From Ideonella sp. A 288 (GTDB taxonomy: Bacteria > Pseudomonadota > Gammaproteobacteria > Burkholderiales > Burkholderiaceae_C): DNA of 64,000 bases. The first letter of the stretch is position 1; every line of letters begins with the position of its first letter. The stretch lies in assembly GCF_002198735.1 (NCBI RefSeq), contig NZ_MWLO01000137.1, positions 62,001-126,000 on the forward strand, written 5' to 3'. Below, in pieces: positions 55,386 through 62,826 of this stretch. The notes under the pieces were generated by a model. The model was not told the DNA's origin, ran no database searches, and saw nothing but the letters and a program-made list of their open reading frames with translations. The translations under genes and the position numbers were made by a program.

Positions 55386-56857
55386 ACTTCACGCTGACGG
55401 AGCGGGACAGCTGGGACTTTGCACGACTGTCCGGCGACTTCAATCCGCTGCACGTCGATCCTGTGGCGGCCAGGCGCCTGCAGTTCGGCGGCACCGTGTG
55501 CCACGGTGTCCATCTGGTGCTGAAGTCGCTGGATCTGGCCGCCGAGGCAGGCTGGGTCGTGCCCGCCCGCATCGAGACCATCGGCGCGGTGTTTGGGTCC
55601 CCCGTGCGCACCGGCACGCCGGTCGACGTGGTGGCGGACAGAGAAGGCGGCGCAGACCGCCTGCGCATCGTCGCGACGAGTGAAGGTCGACCGCTGTTCA
55701 CCGCCAAGCTGACGCTGGCGGACGGCCTTGCCTGCGGGCCCAGGCCAGCGGACCGCGCGCCAGAGGCTCCTGCGCTTCCGTTGTGCCCCGACTTCCCGCC
55801 ACCGCAGCCGATGCCGGCACTCGCGTCGAGCGTGCCGCTGGGTGCCAACACCGTCCTGATGCAGGAACTGCTCCCTTCATTGGCCGACGCGCCCCAGGGG
55901 CCAGAGCTCACCGCGGACCTGCTGGCGACGACCCGCATCGTCGGCATGGTCTGCCCGGGCCTGCACTCGATCTACTCAGAGCTGAAACTGCGACGGCTGC
56001 GCGCCGGGGCCATTTCCGCCGACGGCAGGATGGACTGTGCCGTGACGCGCGCCGACCCGCGCTTTCGAAGTGTCCGGATCGACGTGACTGGCTGCACACT
56101 GGAAGGCACGCTGAGCGCGTTCTTCCGCGCTCCGCCGGTGTCCCAGCCGCTGCTGGCCGACCTGCGCTCGGCCGTCGATGCCGCTCGCTTTGCCGGACAG
56201 CACGCGCTGGTGATCGGCGGCTCGCGCGGCCTGGGCGAATTGGTGGCCAAACTGCTGTTGACCGGCGGCGCACGGGTGATGCTGACCTACGCCCAGGGCC
56301 AGGCCGACGCCCAGCGCATCTGCGACGAGGCCGCCGCGGCCGGTGTCGACGCCCGCGCAACGCAACTCGACGCGAGCCGGGCCTTGCCTCCCGAGCAGGC
56401 CGCGGCACTGGCCGCGGCCGGTTTCACGCACCTGTACCACTTCGCAACCCCGCCCATCTCGAAAAGCCCGGCCGGCTCCTGGAGCCCAACCCTGTTCGAC
56501 CGATACTGTGCTTTCTACGTGCATGGCTTCGTCGCCGCTGTTCGAGCCGCGGCGGCGGGCCGCCAAGGCAGCGCGGCGCCACTTCGGGTGCTGTACCCAT
56601 CGACGGTCTTCCTGGACAAGCCCGAGCGTGGGTTTGCCGAGTATTGCGCCGCCAAGGCCGCCGGCGAGGCCATGTGCGATCACCTGGCGCTGGACGCCGG
56701 CCTTGCGGTGCACCGGCCACGGTTGCCGCGGCTGCAAACCGACCAGAACAGCAGCTTCATGGGGGTCGAAGGAGAGCCGCCGCTGGCGGTGATGCTGAAG
56801 GTTCTGCACAGCTTGCATCCACAGGACGACCGGCCCCGAGTCGACAGCGCAGGATGA
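55382..56857 (+). CDS. MaoC-like dehydratase fused to a short-chain dehydrogenase/reductase
   Basis: The 491-residue protein has three parts. An N-terminal MaoC hotdog domain carries the hydratase pair in SGDFNPLH (D19, H24) and GTVCHGVHL. A second hotdog-like half follows (about 130-265, MVCPGLHSIYSEL). The C-terminal SDR domain has the NADP loop GGSRGLG (near 278-284) and the catalytic YCAAK (Y421, K425). Together they could reduce and dehydrate an ACP-bound acyl unit. The start overlaps the FkbH stop, and the end overlaps the GNAT start, both as ATGA. Confidence 0.9.
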   Translation: MNFTLTERDSWDFARLSGDFNPLHVDPVAARRLQFGGTVCHGVHLVLKSLDLAAEAGWVVPARIETIGAVFGSPVRTGTPVDVVADREGGADRLRIVATSEGRPLFTAKLTLADGLACGPRPADRAPEAPALPLCPDFPPPQPMPALASSVPLGANTVLMQELLPSLADAPQGPELTADLLATTRIVGMVCPGLHSIYSELKLRRLRAGAISADGRMDCAVTRADPRFRSVRIDVTGCTLEGTLSAFFRAPPVSQPLLADLRSAVDAARFAGQHALVIGGSRGLGELVAKLLLTGGARVMLTYAQGQADAQRICDEAAAAGVDARATQLDASRALPPEQAAALAAAGFTHLYHFATPPISKSPAGSWSPTLFDRYCAFYVHGFVAAVRAAAAGRQGSAAPLRVLYPSTVFLDKPERGFAEYCAAKAAGEAMCDHLALDAGLAVHRPRLPRLQTDQNSSFMGVEGEPPLAVMLKVLHSLHPQDDRPRVDSAG

Positions 56858-57705
56858 AGGTCAGCCCGATCCAGCCAGAACACCTGAAGGCCGTCGGGCA
56901 GTTCCTGCACGAGCACCTGAACCAGCGGTTCTCGGCCGAGCGCTGGATCAGTTCGCTCACGCACCCCTGGGCGGCGCAGCGTCCGAACCTGGGCATGCAG
57001 TTGCACGACGGCGACCAGTTGGTCGGCGTCTTCTGTGCCATCTACTCCGACCAGGTCATCGACGGGCGGGTCGAGCACTTCTGCAATCCGCACAGTTGGT
57101 GCGTGCTCGAGAGCCATCGGCGGCACGGCATCGGGCTGCTGCTGAACCTGATCAAGCAGCCGGGCTACCACTTCACGATGTTCACCCCCAACCCGACGGT
57201 GACACAGGTGTTCCGCGGCCTGAAGTTCAAGGACCTCGACGATCGGCGCTGCCGCTGCATCAACCTGCCGAGCCTGAGGGCCCTGCGGCCGGGGGCCTTT
57301 GCCGAATCTCGGCGCGACCAGGTGGCCCGTCGACTGGCGGGCCAGGATCTGGTCGACTTCGAAGCCCACCGGTCGATCCCCTGGCTCGAGTTCGCCGTCT
57401 TCGGCGCAGGGCAAGACCTGTGCTGGGTGATCTACAAACCCACCCAGTGGAAACGCCTGCGCAGCGCCTGGATCATGCACATCAGCGACAGGAACGCCTT
57501 CGATCGCCACAACGCGCTGTTGCGCAGCCATCTGCTGCTTGCGCATGGCTTCGCCACCTTGTCGATCGAGTCGCGCTGGCTGAGCAAGGTCCCAGCCCTG
57601 GCGCTGTCGGATCCGCGCACTCAGCCCAAGCTGTTCCTCAGCAAGACACTGGGCGATGCCCAGATCCGCGACGTCTACAGCGAACTGATGTCGCTGGATG
57701 TCTGA
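56854..57705 (+). CDS. GNAT-like acyltransferase of the FkbH module
   Basis: The 283-residue protein has a GNAT-type N-terminal half with the acyl-CoA/ACP pyrophosphate loop in VLESHRRHGIGLLL (RRHGIG, 89-94) and VFRGLKF-like strands. The C-terminal half (about 150-283) is unassigned. It ends the translationally coupled run ACP, FkbH, MaoC-SDR, GNAT and may transfer the finished acyl group to an amino sugar or other acceptor. That transfer role is inferred. It is convergent with the hydrolase fusion gene, 20 bases away. Confidence 0.8.
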   Translation: MKVSPIQPEHLKAVGQFLHEHLNQRFSAERWISSLTHPWAAQRPNLGMQLHDGDQLVGVFCAIYSDQVIDGRVEHFCNPHSWCVLESHRRHGIGLLLNLIKQPGYHFTMFTPNPTVTQVFRGLKFKDLDDRRCRCINLPSLRALRPGAFAESRRDQVARRLAGQDLVDFEAHRSIPWLEFAVFGAGQDLCWVIYKPTQWKRLRSAWIMHISDRNAFDRHNALLRSHLLLAHGFATLSIESRWLSKVPALALSDPRTQPKLFLSKTLGDAQIRDVYSELMSLDV

Positions 57706-57725
57706 CCCGTCAGGGGCTGGTGCCC

Positions 57726-59525
57726 TCAGCGACGCTGGCCGGCCGCGTCGGCCACCGCATGAGCCATCCAGTCGACAAGCGTCTGCTGCGCCTCGGCCTT
57801 GGCCTCGGGCTTGGAGAAGGTGTGGTCCGCGTCGGCAATGTCCTTGCGGCGCACACGCGGGTCGGCCAGCAGGCCCTTCCAGGCGTCGTGCGTCCGAGTC
57901 ACCTCGTCGAACTCGCGCGCGATGAGATCGCGCCCACTCATCAACAACAGCACCGGCCCGCGGAAACGACGCAGGCCTTCGGCGGTCTTGGCGGGCAAGG
58001 GCAGCCGATCGAAATCGGCCAGGCCGTTGTCCGGGATCGCCTGGCGCTTGGCCTTGCGGCCGCGCCAATAGCCACGCACCACGCCGACGAGCGACCGGAA
58101 GGATGCGCCGACATCGAAGCCACCGGTGATGACATGCCGCCAGAACTCGCGAGACCGCAGGCGATCGATGTAGTAGTGCTTCAGGATCGCCTCGGCCTGC
58201 ACTTCGTCGGTGCGCACCCAGGTGTTGGCCAGGGCGATCTGGCGCACCCTGGGGTCTTGCGAGGCGTAGAACAGGATGCCGCTGGCCGATTCGCACTCGC
58301 CAAACAGCGCCACCTGCCGCAGACCAGGCACCTGCCGCATGAACTCGTCGATGGCAGCCCGGATGTCCGCTCTGGACTGGTGATAGCCCAGATGTTCGCC
58401 TGTGCTGTCGCCCATGCCCCGCAGGTCGAAGCGCATCACCGGGTAGCCGTGGCTGGCGAACAACCGCCCCAGCGACACGAACTGGCGGTGCGCGCCGACA
58501 CGGTACTGCGGACCACCGGCGACCACGATCACCACGCCGAGCACCGCGTCTGCGGCGCCACGGTGAACGATGCCGGCCAGCTCGGCGTCGCCGCAGCGGA
58601 AGGACAGGGGGTACTCCCTGGCCATGGCGATGTTGAGCGCCGGGAACGCCATCGAGGTCGACGGCTGCGGCGCCGGTGCCGACACCGGCCAGGCCAGCAC
58701 CGCCGCCGTGGCCGCGTCGATCAGTTGCGGCGCCACCGCCCGCTCATGGACCTGCCAGAACAGCGGGCCGGTCACCTGGGCCACGCCGATCTGCACCCCC
58801 TTGGCGCGCCAGTCGTCGGCGAGCTTCGCACTGGCGCGAGACGGTGTGGCGTCGGCATTGGCGGCCACATCGAACCAGGCCACCGCCTTGCCTTTCAGGC
58901 GATCGCCGTCGGGCATGACCAGGGTGTCGAGCTGCCGGGCCAGCGCCGCTCCGACCGGATAGCCCGAGGCCTCGACCGCTTCGCCGCGGATCGACCGCTG
59001 GCGCAGCTCGTCGGTGCTCTTCACCCCGTCGGGCGTGCCCATCTCGGCGGCGATGCGGATGCGCAGGAACTGCGTCCAATAGGCCTTGCCCGCCAGGACC
59101 GGCATCCACAGCAGGAGCCGGTCGATGCCGGCGTCGTCCGCGGCCAACTCGGCAGCCATCAGCGCCCCGAGCCGAACGCCCAGCAAGGCACGGCAGCCAT
59201 GGCCGTGTGTGCGCAACCAGGCGATGCCTCGGCGCAGGTCGTCACGCCAGGTGGCCCAATCGCCTTCCTCGAACTCCCCCGAACTGTCGCCCGTGCCGTG
59301 CGGGTCGAGCACCAGGGTGCCGATGCCACGTTCGGCCAGCGCCAGGGCCTGCAAGGTCACCATCGACCGGCACCGGTTCATCTCTTCCGCGAACGCCGGC
59401 ACCACGAGCATGTCGCCCAGTGGGGCCATATGCCCGGCCGGCGGGCGGTAGAGCCCGACCAGGGGCCCGCGGCTGCCCTCCAGCAAAAGGGGACGCAGTG
59501 GGCAGATGGATTCGCTGAGAGTCAT
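57726..59525 (-). CDS. Fusion of exosortase A system-associated hydrolases 2 and 1
   Basis: The 599-residue protein joins two alpha/beta-hydrolase domains that are normally separate proteins. Residues about 5-290 look like hydrolase 2 (VVPAFAEEMNRCRSMV, LVLDPHGTGDSSGEF). Residues about 300-599 look like hydrolase 1 (VVAGGPQYRVGAHRQFVSLGR, RFDLRGMGDSTGE, LKHYYIDRL). The usual GxSxG elbow reads GVRLG (116-120, Arg at the nucleophile place) in the first and GECES (409-413, Cys411) in the second. The ATG at 59525 is chosen; an ATG 12 codons upstream is also possible. The gene lies between the GNAT gene and the second ACP gene. Confidence 0.9.
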   Translation of the reverse strand: MTLSESICPLRPLLLEGSRGPLVGLYRPPAGHMAPLGDMLVVPAFAEEMNRCRSMVTLQALALAERGIGTLVLDPHGTGDSSGEFEEGDWATWRDDLRRGIAWLRTHGHGCRALLGVRLGALMAAELAADDAGIDRLLLWMPVLAGKAYWTQFLRIRIAAEMGTPDGVKSTDELRQRSIRGEAVEASGYPVGAALARQLDTLVMPDGDRLKGKAVAWFDVAANADATPSRASAKLADDWRAKGVQIGVAQVTGPLFWQVHERAVAPQLIDAATAAVLAWPVSAPAPQPSTSMAFPALNIAMAREYPLSFRCGDAELAGIVHRGAADAVLGVVIVVAGGPQYRVGAHRQFVSLGRLFASHGYPVMRFDLRGMGDSTGEHLGYHQSRADIRAAIDEFMRQVPGLRQVALFGECESASGILFYASQDPRVRQIALANTWVRTDEVQAEAILKHYYIDRLRSREFWRHVITGGFDVGASFRSLVGVVRGYWRGRKAKRQAIPDNGLADFDRLPLPAKTAEGLRRFRGPVLLLMSGRDLIAREFDEVTRTHDAWKGLLADPRVRRKDIADADHTFSKPEAKAEAQQTLVDWMAHAVADAAGQRR

Positions 59526-59817
59526 GGTTCGAACGGCACAAGGCCGCGTGGGGTCGGCCATGGGGTCGCGATTGTCACCGACCGCCTCAGGGGTTCCCAG
59601 TGCCGGCGTTGAGGCATCGGCCTGTCGCCGACCTTAGCGTTAACTCGGACACTGAATCCAGTCCCGGCGCCGCACCGGACGGGCCTCGTGGCCCGATGGT
59701 CCGCACCCGATTCGATACGATCCGCGCTTGACCGCTGGGCCAGTCGCCCGGCCTGCACCAGGCTGGCGCCCCTTGGCGCCTGACCCGATTTTTCGCTCGA
59801 ACGAATGGGACACCGCT

Positions 59818-60069
59818 GTGGATCTGAACAAAGAACTCGCCTCGCTGGTTGACGACACCCTGAACCTGGGCGGTCGAAGCTCGGCATTCGTGGAGTCCAC
59901 GCCCCTGCTCGGCGCCGTGCCCGAACTGGATTCGATGGGCGTGGTCTCGCTGATCACTGCACTGGAAGAGCGCTTCGGCATCACCATCGACGACGACGAG
60001 ATCGACGGCGCGGTGTTCCAGACCTTTGGAACACTGCGGGCATTCGTCGCAGGCAAGGTAAACGACTGA
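59818..60069 (+). CDS. Acyl carrier protein (second), GTG start
   Basis: The 83-residue protein has the ACP fold with the phosphopantetheine serine in VPELDSMGVVSLI (S39) and an acidic recognition helix (ALEERFGITIDDDEIDG). GTG at 59818 is chosen because GGGA precedes it and the protein then has the family length. It is divergent from the hydrolase fusion gene and alone on its strand before the PEP-CTERM gene. It is the usual exosortase-A-associated carrier type, and its partner is probably the acyl-CoA ligase. Confidence 0.9.
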   Translation: MDLNKELASLVDDTLNLGGRSSAFVESTPLLGAVPELDSMGVVSLITALEERFGITIDDDEIDGAVFQTFGTLRAFVAGKVND

Positions 60070-60267
60070 ATCATCGTGGCCCGCGCCCCCTGCGAGCGAA
60101 ACGGCACACTGCTCGTTTCTCCCCGAACACAGGTGCCACCATAGGCCTGGAACGCCCCGGGGTTCACATTGCGCGAACGGCCGGGCCTATGCACACTTCC
60201 GCTCGCACCGCCCGCCAACGCCCCCCTTGAACAAGGGGGCTCACGTCGTCAAACTGCGATTGAGAAT

Positions 60268-61746
60268 ATGACCATGCCCAAGTTCCAAGCCTCGATCGCG
60301 CCCCACCGGGTTGTCCGCAACAGCCTGCAGGCGATGAACGCGGCCCTGATGGTCGGATGCTTGGCGTATGCGCCCAGCGTGTCGGCGCAGGATTTGACCC
60401 GACTCCAGAACCTGCTGGATGCCACTCCGGCGGGCGGTTGGGTCAAGGCCAGCACCGGAAGCTTTTCGTCGGCGTGGCCGGCCGGGGCGGCCTCGGTCGG
60501 CACGCTGTACCCCACACAAAACGGACCTGGGGCCATCGCCTACGCTTGGAGTTCGTTTGCCTGGGACTCCAACAGCAGCCAGATGCTGCTGTGGGGCGGT
60601 GGGCACGCCAACTACGCCGGCAATGAGATGTACGGCTGGCAGGCCAGTACTGGCCAGTGGACCCGCGAGTCCTTGCCTAGCCTGACCTTGCCCACGAACA
60701 ACGGCACTGGCGCGTTCTATGTGGTGGACAACCTGGCGCCGGTGGCAGCGCACACCTACGACGGCAGCATCTTCCTTCCGGTGAACAATATGTTCATCAA
60801 TTTCCTCGGCCCTAGCTACAACTCCGGCGACCGCGGCAAGACCTTTGTCAACGGCGTTGCCAGCAACAACGGGCCGTGGATGTTCGACCCCACCAAGGGC
60901 GATGCGAACAAGGTCGGCGGCTCCAGTGGGTCGGGTTACGACCCGGCCTCGCCGGGCGGCAACATGTGGATCAACCGCTACGGTCAATGGACCGGCACGG
61001 AGGGCCCCTATGCACCCTACGTCACCACCGCCTACCGCAACGAAGGCGGCAAGGATGTGGTTTACCTGACCATGGACCAGGGCAGCTCGCACTTCCCGTT
61101 GCTGGTCCGGTACACGGTCGGCGACGTGCGCAACGGCGGCCTGGACAAATGGGAAACCATCGGTGTGACGGTGAATACGGTCACCAGGGGCGGCACGGCC
61201 ACCATCGATTCCAAGAATAACCTCATGGTGAGAACCTCGTTCGACGACACGCGGGGCGATCTGGCGATCTGGAACCTGGCCACCTCCAATGCCGTGAACC
61301 CGTCGCTGAACCCGGACATTCCGGTCAAGCTGATCAAGGCCGACGGATCGTCCCTGATCATGACGGACGACATGGCCATCGAATATGACAGTGCCAACGA
61401 TCAGTTCTTGATCTGGGATGGTAAGGCGCGGGGCATGGTCTGGTCGACGCGTGCAAGTTACCTGGCCAATGGCGCCCTGTCGCGAAACTGGATCGTCACC
61501 CCACTGACCAGCACGACGGCGGCGCAGCCGGCCGGCAATTTCATGGCCGGCGTGTATGGCAAGTGGAAGTACATTCCTGAGCTGGGCGCCTTCATGGCCT
61601 TGGATGAGTTCAACCGCACCACGCTCGACGCAGCGGTGTGGCTGTACAAGCCCCTGGCTGCAGTGCCCGAAGCCAGCACGGCAGCGATGCTGATGCTGGG
61701 CCTGGGCATGCTCGGCTGGGCGGCTCGGCGGCGCGTTGTGCCCTGA
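60268..61746 (+). CDS. PEP-CTERM sorting domain protein with propeller-like repeats
   Basis: The 492-residue protein has a signal peptide (NAALMVGCLAYAPSVSAQ) and a long extracytoplasmic part with kelch/galactose-oxidase-like strands (LLWGGGHANYAGNEMYGWQ). It ends in a PEP-CTERM signal: VPEAST (466-471), a membrane helix (AAMLMLGLGMLGWAA) and ARRR. Exosortase would cut near PEP and release it to the surface or matrix. The motif is VPEAS rather than VPEPS. The start at 60268 (MTMPKF) is chosen over an upstream ATG because it begins the signal peptide more closely; 60274 is also possible. It is the natural substrate of the system in this region. Confidence 0.92.
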   Translation: MTMPKFQASIAPHRVVRNSLQAMNAALMVGCLAYAPSVSAQDLTRLQNLLDATPAGGWVKASTGSFSSAWPAGAASVGTLYPTQNGPGAIAYAWSSFAWDSNSSQMLLWGGGHANYAGNEMYGWQASTGQWTRESLPSLTLPTNNGTGAFYVVDNLAPVAAHTYDGSIFLPVNNMFINFLGPSYNSGDRGKTFVNGVASNNGPWMFDPTKGDANKVGGSSGSGYDPASPGGNMWINRYGQWTGTEGPYAPYVTTAYRNEGGKDVVYLTMDQGSSHFPLLVRYTVGDVRNGGLDKWETIGVTVNTVTRGGTATIDSKNNLMVRTSFDDTRGDLAIWNLATSNAVNPSLNPDIPVKLIKADGSSLIMTDDMAIEYDSANDQFLIWDGKARGMVWSTRASYLANGALSRNWIVTPLTSTTAAQPAGNFMAGVYGKWKYIPELGAFMALDEFNRTTLDAAVWLYKPLAAVPEASTAAMLMLGLGMLGWAARRRVVP

Positions 61747-61755
61747 GTCTTGTGT

Positions 61756-61776
61756 GCCGCGCCCAAGCGGCGCGGC
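61756..61776 (+). terminator. GC-rich hairpin after the PEP-CTERM gene
   Basis: GCCGCGCC and GGCGCGGC form a perfect 8-base stem around CAAGC, 10 bases after the stop. There is no T-run, so termination may be weak or Rho-dependent. Confidence 0.5.
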
Positions 61777-62016
61777 AGCGGTGGCGTCAACTGCGGCCAC
61801 AGGGGCAAGGGCGCCGGCCTGCAGCCCACGTGGCGGCCACGGCGGTCGCCAAATTTTCGGTCTCTGATCGACATTGTTCAGGGTGTGCGGTGATACGGCG
61901 GGCTTCCGTGCCGATAATCCCGCCTTCGCCGATGCGGCGGCGCTTTGGCCCGCGCTGCGGCGCTGCCGTTGGTTCGTCGACCGGCCTTTGTCGGCCTCGC
62001 TTGCACGGAGAGACCC

Positions 62017-62814
62017 TTGACCACACACGCAGGCAGTCGCGGCACGACCCCGCGGCTCGATCGCCTGGCCATCGGCCTGATGCTGTGCGCCACCTCGCAG
62101 TGGTGTATCGGGGCGCCCGAGAACATCACCGACGGTGAGCTGGCCCTGCTTCCGCCCTACTGCCAGGACGTGCAAGCCATCCGCTACGGCAATGCCAGTT
62201 ACAACCCCTCGCCGCGTGCGCCCCACTGGGTCTCAGTGATGGGCGAGGCCTTTTGGGCCCTGCACCACTACTGTTGGGGCTTGATCCACGTGCGCCGATC
62301 GCAGGCCCCTGGCGTTGCGCCGGTTGCTCGTGCCGGCATGCTCACGTCGGCGGTCAACGACTACTTCTACGTCATCCAGAACGCACCACGAAACTTCGTC
62401 CTGGCGCCCGAGATCTTTCTGCGCATCGGCGAGGCCAGATTGATGCTGGGCCAACTCGGCGGGGCACAGGAGGCCTTCCGCACAGCGCGTGAGCTCAAGC
62501 CCGACTACTGGCCCGCGTACACCCGCTGGATCGACGTGCTGGTCAAGAATCATCAAAAGGCCGAGGCCAAGGTGCTGGCGGCCGAGGGGCTGCGGTTCGC
62601 CCCGGGGTCCAAGGAACTGGTCGACCGATTCCGCAAGCTCGGGGGCGATCCCACCACGATCATTCCAGTGCAGCTGGCCGCCTCGGCAGCCGACTTGTCT
62701 GGGACTCCGGCGGGCGCTGCGACAGCCGCAAGTTCAGCCGCCAGCACGGCCGCCAGTGCCGCAGCCCCTACGCCAACGGTGCCCTCCGTTCCGGCGTCGG
62801 AGGCCGGCCAATGA
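62017..62814 (+). CDS. TPR-like protein of the polysaccharide region, TTG start
   Basis: The 265-residue protein has a weak N-terminal signal-like segment (LDRLAIGLMLCATSQWCIG) and cysteines at CQDV and HYCW. A TPR pair lies at about residues 135-200 (LMLGQLGGAQEAFRTARELKPDYWPAYTRWIDVL). The last 45 residues are low-complexity Ala/Thr/Ser/Pro. TTG at 62017 is chosen because GGAG lies 6 bases upstream. It is followed 12 bases later by the flippase gene, so it may serve in polymer assembly. It has no other known family that I recognise. Confidence 0.8.
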   Translation: MTTHAGSRGTTPRLDRLAIGLMLCATSQWCIGAPENITDGELALLPPYCQDVQAIRYGNASYNPSPRAPHWVSVMGEAFWALHHYCWGLIHVRRSQAPGVAPVARAGMLTSAVNDYFYVIQNAPRNFVLAPEIFLRIGEARLMLGQLGGAQEAFRTARELKPDYWPAYTRWIDVLVKNHQKAEAKVLAAEGLRFAPGSKELVDRFRKLGGDPTTIIPVQLAASAADLSGTPAGAATAASSAASTAASAAAPTPTVPSVPASEAGQ

Positions 62815-62826
62815 GCGTGCACTGAC

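Noticed and set aside
59784-59810. GGCGCC-CCTT-GGCGCC repeat followed by GATTTTT before the second ACP gene
   Set aside because: It resembles a terminator but lies upstream of a plus-strand gene with no plus-strand gene ahead of it in the gap, so there is nothing for it to end.
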